Of a DNA stretch of 7,315 bases, positions 1-5,170 are shown piece by piece. This DNA comes from Desulfoprunum sp. (lineage in GTDB: Bacteria > Desulfobacterota > Desulfobulbia > Desulfobulbales > Desulfocapsaceae). The DNA is taken from positions 1 through 7,315 of the forward strand of contig JAUYSF010000318.1 of the NCBI GenBank assembly GCA_030696435.1. Direction: 5' to 3'. Each line of letters begins with the position of its first letter. Positions within the stretch are counted from its first letter, which is position 1. A program made the position numbers and the translations under genes. The notes under the pieces are model-generated. The model saw nothing but the letters and a program-made list of their open reading frames with translations, ran no database searches and was not told where the DNA came from.

Positions 1-13
1 TATCGCTTGGCCT

Positions 14-60
14 GAACAAACAGCAAAGCCCTTCCCTATTCATAAGGAGGGGCTTTGCTG
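14..60 (-). terminator. Rho-independent terminator of the ferredoxin-like gene
   Basis: Arms at 21-31 and 50-60 are perfectly complementary (11 bp). The stem can extend through 32-35/46-49 with one G-U pair, leaving a loop of about 10 nt. Read on the minus strand, the hairpin is followed by TTTGTT (20-15), a short U-rich tail. It lies about 80 bp past the stop codon of the minus-strand ferredoxin-like gene. No T-run follows on the plus strand, so it appears to serve mainly leftward transcription. Confidence 0.7.
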
Positions 61-138
61 TGGTCCGGCATCGGCTACCAATGAACCGGCTCTTGTCAGC
101 CTCAAATGAAGAAAATTGAAAAGGACCATCAAACGCCA

Positions 139-897
139 TCACCAGGAAGTCCGGCTTAGTTCTTCGCCGCGGACGGAGATGGTGATTTGCTCGATCGGCA
201 GGGTTACCCCTGAGAGATCCCGCGCTTTTTTGACGATGACATTCATCGCTGAACAGCAGGGCACCTCCATGATGAGGACCGTCAGGCTCTGCAGATTGCA
301 GGTCGAGATAACCTCGGCAAAGCGTTTGATATAGGCCTCGGCATCATCAAACTTGGGACAGCCCATCATCACTGCCTTGCCTTCCAAATATCTCTCCTGA
401 AAATTCCTGGCGGCAATGGCGGTGCAGTCAGCGGCCACCAGAAGATGGGCGTTCTGCAAAAAGGGCGCATGGGCCGGGACCAGACGGATCTGGATGGGCC
501 AATGGCTCAGGGCCGATCCTTGGCTGCCGACAGCCTTATGCATCGCAGGCATATTGGCACTCTGACAGGGTGAGAGGGGTTTGAGTGTCTGGATATGGCT
601 CGATGCACAACCGCATTCCATGGCTGGTGGGGCGAGGGTTGCTTTTTTCTTTTCCGTTGCCAGATAGGCCTCGACAGCGACCTCGTCAAACTCCTCGGCA
701 TCACGTTCAATAATCTTCAGGGCGCCGGTAGGGCAGGATCCAAGGCAGGCCCCAAGGCCGTCGCAAAGCTTATCGGCTACCAGCCGTGCCTTGCCGTCAA
801 TAATTCGCAGGGATCCTTCCGCACAATCGGGCACACATTGGCCGCAGCCGTTGCACAATTCGTCATTGATCTCGATAATTTTCCGTACGTTCTTCAT
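139..897 (-). CDS. Ferredoxin-like iron-sulfur protein, putative electron-transfer partner of Hcp
   Basis: A 252-residue protein with an N-terminal bacterial ferredoxin domain. The first cluster motif is complete (C15, C18, C21, C25). The second lacks one cysteine: C45, C51 and C55 are present but Leu48 occupies the second position, so the site may hold a [3Fe-4S] cluster, an incompletely ligated [4Fe-4S] cluster or none. A linker containing C95, C97 and C111 leads to a second domain with cysteine motifs ADC (C158), GCPKFDD (C180) and EVPCC (C214-C215), possibly metal- or redox-active. No signal peptide or membrane segment is seen, so it is probably cytoplasmic. The start is supported by GGAGG about 8 nt upstream. 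It lies downstream of hcp on the same strand but behind a terminator, with its own promoter and a perfect HcpR/FNR-type operator. In delta-proteobacteria HcpR is described as controlling hcp together with a ferredoxin-like gene (frdX). That this gene is frdX, and donates electrons to Hcp, is inference. Confidence 0.85.
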   Translation of the reverse strand: MKNVRKIIEINDELCNGCGQCVPDCAEGSLRIIDGKARLVADKLCDGLGACLGSCPTGALKIIERDAEEFDEVAVEAYLATEKKKATLAPPAMECGCASSHIQTLKPLSPCQSANMPAMHKAVGSQGSALSHWPIQIRLVPAHAPFLQNAHLLVAADCTAIAARNFQERYLEGKAVMMGCPKFDDAEAYIKRFAEVISTCNLQSLTVLIMEVPCCSAMNVIVKKARDLSGVTLPIEQITISVRGEELSRTSW

Positions 898-942
898 ATT
901 CTTTCCTCCAGGTTAATGTGTTGGAGCAGTGTTTCTGCGTTA

Positions 943-955
943 TGATCTCATTATA
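943..955 (-). promoter_or_regulatory. -10 element and start-point region of the ferredoxin-like gene
   Basis: Positions 955-950 read TATAAT on the minus strand, a perfect -10 hexamer, implying a start near 943 and a leader of about 46 nt. There is no good -35 hexamer; its place is taken by the palindrome at 977-990, as expected for an activator-dependent promoter. Confidence 0.65.
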
Positions 956-976
956 GCAGAAAATGGGTGAAGATCT

Positions 977-990
977 TTGACCTGGGTCAA
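977..990. promoter_or_regulatory. HcpR/FNR-family operator of the ferredoxin-like gene
   Basis: TTGACCTGGGTCAA is a perfect palindrome (6-2-6) matching the TTGACC-N2-GGTCAA pattern described for HcpR, a CRP/FNR-family regulator of hcp genes in sulfate reducers. Its centre (983.5) is 40-41 bp upstream of the start implied by the TATAAT at 955-950, the spacing of a class II activator. A close relative of the motif lies before hcp. The regulator gene is not in the window, so HcpR rather than another FNR-family protein is inferred. Confidence 0.75.
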
Positions 991-1044
991 GATGGGATCT
1001 TTTTATTGAAGATGTGCTCTTTTTGCAGAATTACAACAATGGCA

Positions 1045-1083
1045 AACAAAAAAGGCAAGATATCCGAGTGGATATCCTGCCTT
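1045..1083 (-). terminator. Rho-independent terminator of hcp
   Basis: Arms 1052-1065 and 1070-1083 form a 14-bp stem with one mismatch and a 4-nt loop. On the minus strand it is followed by a T-tract (TTTTTT interrupted by G, then TTT). It sits 26 bp past the hcp stop codon and before the ferredoxin-like gene's promoter, so the two genes are largely separate transcription units. Confidence 0.88.
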
Positions 1084-1108
1084 GATGCTACCGATTTTTT
1101 TCTTGCGA

Positions 1109-2743
1109 TTAGCCGAGGATAGTTTTGAGATCCTCAGCAGCGGTGGCGGCAATCGGTTTTACCGCAAAGTTCTCAACCAGGACACCCAGGACATTCGGGG
1201 TGATGAAGGCCGGCAGGGACGGTCCGAGGCGGATGTCTTTGATGCCGAGACTGAAGAGCGTCAGCAGGATAACGACGGCCTTCTGCTCATACCATGAGAG
1301 AATCATGGAAAGAGGCAGGTCGTTGACTCCGCAGTTGAAGGCACCGGCCAAGGCTACGGCGATCTGGATGGCCGAGTAGGCATCGTTGCACTGACCGACA
1401 TCAAGCAGGCGCGGGATGCCGCCGATATCGCCGAGTTTCTTGTCAAAGAAGCGGAACTTGCCACAGGCCAGGGTCAGGATCATGCAGTCGGCAGGGACCT
1501 GCTCAACAAAGTCGGTGTAGTAGTTGCGGCCGGGTTTGGCGCCATCGCAGCCGCCAACCAGGAAGAAATGACGGATGGCCTTGGACTTGACGGCCTCAAT
1601 GACCTTATCTGCTACGCCGAGTACGGTATTGCGGCCAAAGCCGGTGAGTACGGAATCCTTGTCGGTATCCTCGGTGAAGCCGGGCAGGGCCAGGGCGCGA
1701 TTGATCACCGGGCTGAAATCCTTGTCCGGGCCGATATGGGCGACATCCGGCCAGCCGACCAGACCGGTGGTGAAGACATTGGCTTTATAGGAATCGTGTG
1801 GCTTCTGGATGCAGTTGGTGGTGAACAGGATAGCACCGGGAAATTGCGGCAGTTCCTTCTGCTGATTCTGCCAGGCGGTGCCGTAGTGGCCGTAGAAATG
1901 CTCATATTTCTTCAGGCCCGGATAGGCGTGACAAGGCAGCATCTCACCGTGGGTATAGATGTTGATACCCTTGCCCTGGGTCTGCTGCAAGAGCATATCC
2001 AGATCTTTCAGATCATGGCCGGAGACCAGGATGGCCTTGCCTTTTTTCTGGCCCAACGGTACCGGGGTCGGCACGGGATGGCCGTAGGTACCGGTATTGC
2101 CGGCGTCAAGCAGTTCCATGGCCTTGAGATTGACCTCGCCGCATTTCAGGGCCAGACCGACCAGGGCTCCGAGGTCGAGATCCTTACGGGTCAGCTCAGC
2201 CAGGGCCTCATGCAGATAGGCGTAGACCGCGTCATCTTCCTGGCCGAGAATGGAGGCATGGTCGGCATAGGCGGCAAGACCGCGCAGGCCGTACACCGTG
2301 ATCTGTTTGAGGGAGCGCAGATCTTCATTGGCGTCAAGGCTGTTGATAAAATCCAGTTCCTGGCCCTGGGTCTCAAGGGCTGTAAGCGTTGCACCCGGCA
2401 CAAAAGATGCGTTAGCGGCATTGAACTCGATCGTGCCGCCGGCGGCTGCAACCTTCTTTTTTAAGCTTTCCCGCAGTTCGACGGTGGTGTTGATCCACTT
2501 TTGAAAACGCAGAGGATCAAAGTCGACATTGGTCAGACAGGCAAAGGTTGCCTCGGCAGTGAAACGATTAATGGCCTTGTCGACCACGCCGACCTTTCGT
2601 CCTTCGACAGCTACCAAGGCAAGTCCTTGCAAGGCATAGGTGAGCAAATCCTGAAGGGCGGCAACGTCGTCTGTCTTGCCGCATACCCCAATTTTGTTGC
2701 ATCCGGTTCCTTTGGCTGTCTGTTCGCATTGATTACAAAACAT
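1109..2743 (-). CDS. hcp: Hybrid cluster protein (hydroxylamine / nitric oxide reductase)
   Basis: A 544-residue hybrid cluster (prismane) protein, full length for the family (about 540-550). Family members reduce hydroxylamine to ammonia in vitro and reduce NO to N2O at low NO levels. The N-terminal cluster cysteines are C3, C6, C15 and C21 (C-X2-C-X8-C-X5-C), the spacing of the Desulfovibrio-type protein. All eight ligands expected for the hybrid Fe-S-O cluster are recognisable by motif: H243 (SGHDL), E267 (THGEMLP), C311 (TTNC), C399 (GGCDG, the persulfide-forming cysteine), C427 (LACGKF), C452 (GQCNDAYSA), E486 and K488 (WYEQK). No signal peptide; cytoplasmic. The start is fixed by AGGAGG 6 nt upstream and by the CNQC motif immediately after it. 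Regulation appears to be by an HcpR/FNR-like activator at 2894-2907. There is no Hcr-type reductase in the window; the ferredoxin-like protein downstream is the obvious candidate donor. Confidence 0.98.
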   Translation of the reverse strand: MFCNQCEQTAKGTGCNKIGVCGKTDDVAALQDLLTYALQGLALVAVEGRKVGVVDKAINRFTAEATFACLTNVDFDPLRFQKWINTTVELRESLKKKVAAAGGTIEFNAANASFVPGATLTALETQGQELDFINSLDANEDLRSLKQITVYGLRGLAAYADHASILGQEDDAVYAYLHEALAELTRKDLDLGALVGLALKCGEVNLKAMELLDAGNTGTYGHPVPTPVPLGQKKGKAILVSGHDLKDLDMLLQQTQGKGINIYTHGEMLPCHAYPGLKKYEHFYGHYGTAWQNQQKELPQFPGAILFTTNCIQKPHDSYKANVFTTGLVGWPDVAHIGPDKDFSPVINRALALPGFTEDTDKDSVLTGFGRNTVLGVADKVIEAVKSKAIRHFFLVGGCDGAKPGRNYYTDFVEQVPADCMILTLACGKFRFFDKKLGDIGGIPRLLDVGQCNDAYSAIQIAVALAGAFNCGVNDLPLSMILSWYEQKAVVILLTLFSLGIKDIRLGPSLPAFITPNVLGVLVENFAVKPIAATAAEDLKTILG

Positions 2744-2806
2744 AGTATCCTCCTGAGATGGGTTGTGTATCCGTTAAGCGGACGCTCTCTTTAAAAACGT
2801 ACTGTG

Positions 2807-2855
2807 GATTGGGCATTCTGAGATTGCAGATCATCTGGACAATGTATCCCCAATC
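2807..2855 (-). promoter_or_regulatory. Structured 5' leader of hcp (nested stem-loop)
   Basis: Outer arms 2807-2813 and 2849-2855 are perfectly complementary (GATTGGG/CCCAATC). Inside, 2823-2830 and 2834-2843 form a second stem: CAGA/TCTG closed by ATTG/CAAT, with a 2-nt bulge and a 3-nt loop. If transcription starts near 2859, the outer stem forms a few nucleotides from the transcript's 5' end, about 64 nt before the start codon of hcp. It matches no riboswitch I recognise. It could stabilise the mRNA or be a regulatory element, and chance pairing is not excluded. Confidence 0.4.
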
Positions 2856-2858
2856 TTT

Positions 2859-2871
2859 GACTACGATCCTA
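2859..2871 (-). promoter_or_regulatory. Probable -10 element and start point of hcp
   Basis: Positions 2871-2866 read TAGGAT on the minus strand (4 of 6 consensus bases), implying a start near 2859. The palindrome at 2894-2907 is then centred at -41.5, exactly the class II activator position. The weak -10 and lack of a -35 fit an activator-dependent promoter. Confidence 0.5.
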
Positions 2872-2893
2872 CACAACGACTCGGTCATTCTCC

Positions 2894-2907
2894 TTGATCT
2901 AGGTCAA
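2894..2907. promoter_or_regulatory. HcpR/FNR-family operator of hcp
   Basis: TTGATCTAGGTCAA is a 6-2-6 palindrome with one mismatched pair. The right half-site GGTCAA is identical to that of the operator at 977-990; the left half-site TTGATC resembles an FNR half-site. It lies about 157 bp before the hcp start codon. Confidence 0.7.
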
Positions 2908-2915
2908 GAGATGCG

Positions 2916-2956
2916 TTTTTTTATTAAAAAATGAAAAAAGGTTCCGACCAGTGGTC
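2916..2956 (-). terminator. AT-rich stretch and weak hairpin after the methyltransferase gene
   Basis: Minus-strand transcription leaving the methyltransferase meets GACC-ACT-GGTC (2956-2946), overlapping its stop codon. Six further bases follow, then two T-tracts, TTTTTT (2938-2933) and another at 2931-2926; a T7 run lies on the opposite strand at 2916-2922. The hairpin is too short and too far from the T-tract for a convincing terminator. The A/T tracts could alternatively be an UP-like or intrinsically bent segment upstream of the hcp operator. Confidence 0.3.
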
Positions 2957-3755
2957 AGCGGATGTGCGCAGCCAGCAGCAGACAGCTGCTTTGGCCGGGG
3001 GAAAAGGGAGATAAATCATACTCTCCATAGCGATGATCGACTGAGAAACCACTTTCAGTAAGAAGTGCACGCCAGCGATCCTCCTGCCAGGCGTTTAGTT
3101 CTATCGTATGGCTAAAATCTTCATTACTACGATGTTTCAAGGTGGGCCGGACCCGGTAGCGCTCTTCGATATGAATCGTCTCTGCTTGCGCATCGTAGGT
3201 CCGCAGTATTTCCTTGATCACTCGCCCCATACCCGGATCTTCTAAGATTTGGAATTGGAATGTGGTTTTCTGTCCGGCCTGTTCCAGCAGAGTGCGATGC
3301 GGCACAAACAGTTGCACCAGCAAAGTACCATAATCATGCAGGAGGGAATGGCAACCTGCCAGACAGGCGGAGAGAGAACCGGGCGCAGTCAGCAGGTTGA
3401 GGGTGTTATAGGGGATGATTACGGCTGCAAAACGCCGCTGAAAGGCCAGCTGAGCCATGTCCATCCCGACATACCGGCAGAAGTGGTTGTCTTGCGATGC
3501 GGCCTTCTTCAGCATCGGCACAGAGATGTCGATGCCGGTCAGCTGCCTTTCTTTATGGGCCAAAGCCCTGCCTACCCTGCCGGTACCGCAGCCGAGTTCG
3601 AGGATGTGGCCGTGTTTTGGCAGATGGCGTGTATAAAATGGCAGATCGTCGGTGAATCCGCCCATCTCCAGTTCATAGAAATCGCAGTATTTTTCCTCTG
3701 ACAAGGGCAGGAAGATATCTTCCGGTTCGTCGTCGTAGTCATCATATATGGGCAT
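2955..3755 (-). CDS. Class I SAM-dependent methyltransferase, substrate unknown
   Basis: A 266-residue protein with the Rossmann-type methyltransferase fold. Motif I is ILELGCGTGR (51-60), the acidic residue that contacts the SAM ribose is in TGIDIS (73-78), and motif II lies around AVIIPYNTLN (111-120). The N-terminus (FYELEMGGFTDDLPFY, 26-41) and C-terminus (YGEYDLSPF, 243-251) resemble uncharacterised small-molecule methyltransferases of the UbiE/YcgJ-like group. The SAM site is clear but nothing identifies the acceptor. No signal peptide; cytoplasmic. The start codon has no clear Shine-Dalgarno sequence (the minus strand reads CCTCC there). The only other early methionine, residue 31, would cut into the conserved N-terminus, so the first ATG is kept. 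It diverges from the rubrerythrin gene. Its link to the stress genes is positional only. Confidence 0.85.
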   Translation of the reverse strand: MPIYDDYDDEPEDIFLPLSEEKYCDFYELEMGGFTDDLPFYTRHLPKHGHILELGCGTGRVGRALAHKERQLTGIDISVPMLKKAASQDNHFCRYVGMDMAQLAFQRRFAAVIIPYNTLNLLTAPGSLSACLAGCHSLLHDYGTLLVQLFVPHRTLLEQAGQKTTFQFQILEDPGMGRVIKEILRTYDAQAETIHIEERYRVRPTLKHRSNEDFSHTIELNAWQEDRWRALLTESGFSVDHRYGEYDLSPFSPGQSSCLLLAAHIR

Positions 3756-3837
3756 GTGGAGGTATCTTTAGAGTGGTTGAATGAAAGATTACGGAGAAAA
3801 ATGATTATGCCACAGTAGTATACAGGGAAAAAATTAC

Positions 3838-3866
3838 TTGCAAAGGTCAGGATGAGAAGATATCAT
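3838..3866 (+). promoter_or_regulatory. Sigma-70-type promoter of the rubrerythrin gene
   Basis: TTGCAA (3838-3843) and TATCAT (3861-3866) are separated by exactly 17 bp, predicting a start near 3873. TTGCAA is its own reverse complement, so it could also serve as a -35 for the divergent methyltransferase with TATACT at 3822-3817. That spacer would be only 15 bp, so the second use is doubtful. Confidence 0.6.
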
Positions 3867-3878
3867 GCCGGCAGAAGT

Positions 3879-3893
3879 TGATAATAGTTATCA
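3879..3893. promoter_or_regulatory. Fur/PerR-type operator of the rubrerythrin gene
   Basis: TGATAATAGTTATCA is a 7-1-7 inverted repeat differing at one base from the Fur-box core TGATAAT-N-ATTATCA. It lies just after the predicted start point (about +7 to +21) and 25 bp before the rubrerythrin start codon, a position suited to repression. Iron- or peroxide-responsive control by a Fur-family protein fits the gene's role. Fur and PerR cannot be separated from this site alone. Confidence 0.6.
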
Positions 3894-3918
3894 TTCGCTT
3901 AATAAATGGGAGAATCAC

Positions 3919-4464
3919 ATGAAAAAGTTTATCTGTACCGTCTGTGGATATGGCCATGAAGGAAACGCAGCCCCTGAGAGATGCCCGCAATGTGGGGCCT
4001 CCGCTGCAAAATTCAAGATGCAGGATGATATATCGATGACCTGGGCCGATGGTCATGTCATCGGGGTTGCGGCAGGTGTCGACTCTGAGATTATCGAGGG
4101 GCTCAAGGCCAACTTCATGGGCGAGTGCACCGAGGTGGGGATGTATCTGGCCATGAGCCGACAGGCTGATCGTGAAGGTTTTCCCGAGGTAGCCGAGGCC
4201 TACAAGAGGATTGCCTGGGAAGAGGCCGAGCATGCCGCCAAATTTGCCGAACTTCTCGGCGAGGTAGTGACAGCTGATACCAAGGCCAATCTTGAGGCCC
4301 GGGTCTCGGCGGAATATGGCGCCTGTGAAGGCAAGAAAATGCTGGCAGTCAAGGCCAAACAACTGAACCTCGACGCCATTCATGACACCGTGCATGAGAT
4401 GTGCAAGGATGAGGCCCGGCATGGCCAGGCCTTTGCCGGTCTGCTCAAGCGCTATTTTGCCTGA
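3919..4464 (+). CDS. Reverse rubrerythrin (N-terminal rubredoxin domain, ferritin-like diiron domain)
   Basis: A 181-residue protein in the reversed domain order: a rubredoxin-like Fe(Cys)4 site comes first (C6, C9, C22, C25), then the diiron four-helix bundle. Expected diiron ligands are visible: E69 (GEC), E102-x-x-H105 (EAEH), E138 and E165-x-x-H168 (EARH). Reverse rubrerythrins of obligate anaerobes such as Clostridium act as NADH-linked peroxide and oxygen reductases in the cytoplasm, receiving electrons through rubredoxin-type partners. The start at 3919 is preferred over the in-frame ATG at 3865: it has a GGGAGA ribosome-binding site 5 nt upstream, begins at the conserved MKKFIC, and the longer form would start inside the -10 element. 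A Fur/PerR-like box precedes it and its own terminator follows. The superoxide reductase gene comes next; superoxide reductase makes the peroxide that rubrerythrin removes. Confidence 0.95.
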   Translation: MKKFICTVCGYGHEGNAAPERCPQCGASAAKFKMQDDISMTWADGHVIGVAAGVDSEIIEGLKANFMGECTEVGMYLAMSRQADREGFPEVAEAYKRIAWEEAEHAAKFAELLGEVVTADTKANLEARVSAEYGACEGKKMLAVKAKQLNLDAIHDTVHEMCKDEARHGQAFAGLLKRYFA

Positions 4465-4504
4465 TTCTTCTGAAAGAATTGTCGGGTGAAGGTCCGGTTG
4501 GTGC

Positions 4505-4543
4505 AAGGGACAGTGGAAAATATTTCTGCTGTCCCTTTTTTTT
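4505..4543 (+). terminator. Rho-independent terminator of the rubrerythrin gene
   Basis: Arms 4505-4513 and 4529-4537 form 9 bp. Two G-U pairs and GAAA/TTTC (4516-4519/4523-4526) continue the stem to a 3-nt loop. A run of eight T's ends at 4543. It lies about 40 bp past the rubrerythrin stop codon. Confidence 0.9.
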
Positions 4544-4559
4544 ATTGCGACAAAGTGAT

Positions 4560-4565
4560 TATAAT
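4560..4565 (+). promoter_or_regulatory. Possible -10 element for the superoxide reductase gene
   Basis: TATAAT occurs right after the rubrerythrin terminator and 128 bp before the superoxide reductase start codon. No matching -35 is present (the expected position is the T-tract). The remaining leader, to 4692, contains a 9-bp direct repeat (CAAAGTGAT at 4551 and 4589) and a tandem TGATCGG (4646-4659), but no clear operator. Confidence 0.3.
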
Positions 4566-4692
4566 TTGATTCTGCCAATAATTTCTGGCAAAGTGATAGG
4601 GTTGTAAAAAATACAGCAGTATTCCACCACAAGAGTATTACAAGCTGATCGGTGATCGGCAAACAAGGTATTCGCTCTGAGAGGATTTACGA

Positions 4693-5100
4693 ATGTCGAA
4701 CAGAAGAACATTTCTTAAAGGTTCATTCGCGGCTGCAGTTGCTGCAGTTCTAGGGACCGGCTCGGCCTATGCCGCTGATACCCCGCTCTTCGGAAGCATT
4801 GTCTATACTCAAGACAATCCGGGAAGATGGGCGCAGAAGGAAGGCAGCCATGCCCCGGTCATCACCGTTGCAGGCAATAAGGTCAAGGTGCAGACCAACC
4901 ATCCGATGTCGGAAAAGCATTTCATCGTCAGACACACTCTGGTGCTGGCAGATGGCAGTGTGCTGGGCAGCAAGAACTTTGCCGGCACAGATCCTGACGC
5001 GATTTCCCAGTATGACCTCCCCGAAGGCTACACCGGGGGACTCTATGCTACGAGTTTTTGCAACCTGCACGATTTCTGGATGTCAGAGTCCAAGGTCTGA
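4693..5100 (+). CDS. Tat-exported superoxide reductase (neelaredoxin / class II type)
   Basis: A 135-residue precursor. The N-terminus is a twin-arginine signal (NRRTFLK at 3-9, an alanine-rich segment, cleavage expected after AYA at 25-27), so the mature protein of about 108 residues acts outside the cytoplasm. The single mononuclear iron site of superoxide reductase is complete: H53 (HAPVI), H70 (NHPM), H76 (EKHFI), C123 and H126 (SFCNLHDFW). There is no N-terminal desulforedoxin domain. The enzyme reduces superoxide to peroxide without releasing oxygen. The Glu-Lys pair usually found immediately before the first histidine (EKHVP in well-studied enzymes) is replaced by Gly51-Ser52; Lys49-Glu50 lie just before them. 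The start is supported by AGAGGA 7 nt upstream. It follows the rubrerythrin gene on the same strand, behind that gene's terminator. Confidence 0.93.
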   Translation: MSNRRTFLKGSFAAAVAAVLGTGSAYAADTPLFGSIVYTQDNPGRWAQKEGSHAPVITVAGNKVKVQTNHPMSEKHFIVRHTLVLADGSVLGSKNFAGTDPDAISQYDLPEGYTGGLYATSFCNLHDFWMSESKV

Positions 5101-5106
5101 TCGTAT

Positions 5107-5145
5107 CTCCCCTGCATTTCCCACGATGAACGACGGGCAGGGGAG
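5107..5145. terminator. Hairpin between the convergent superoxide reductase and rhodanese/persulfide-dioxygenase genes
   Basis: CTCCCCTGC (5107-5115) and GCAGGGGAG (5137-5145) pair perfectly over 9 bp around a 21-nt loop. Only a weak T-rich segment follows on the plus strand (TATGATTCTTT). Its position 6 bp after one stop codon and between convergent genes suggests a shared, bidirectional terminator, though it lacks a proper T-tract on either side. Confidence 0.5.
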
Positions 5146-5170
5146 TATGATTCTTTAAGAACGGTCCCAT

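Noticed and set aside
1..15. Possible 3' end of a plus-strand gene (frame reading YRLA then TGA)
   Set aside because: Only four codons are visible, other frames stay open further, and no homology can be judged.
595..945. A 116-codon plus-strand open frame over the ferredoxin-like gene
   Set aside because: It is antisense to the cluster-binding region, with no domain and no ribosome-binding site, and runs into the promoter region of the real gene.
1568..2464. A 298-codon plus-strand open frame inside hcp
   Set aside because: It is antisense to hcp, whose full ligand set is intact. It has no ribosome-binding site or recognisable domain and arises from codon bias of the true gene.
3865..3918. 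An 18-codon N-terminal extension of rubrerythrin from the ATG at 3865
   Set aside because: This ATG lies in the predicted -10 hexamer and upstream of the Fur-like box. The ATG at 3919 has a ribosome-binding site and gives the standard family N-terminus.
3847..4662. A 271-codon minus-strand open frame opposite the rubrerythrin gene
   Set aside because: It overlaps the whole rubrerythrin gene, its promoter and terminator in antisense, and shows no domain. The plus-strand frame has complete iron ligands.
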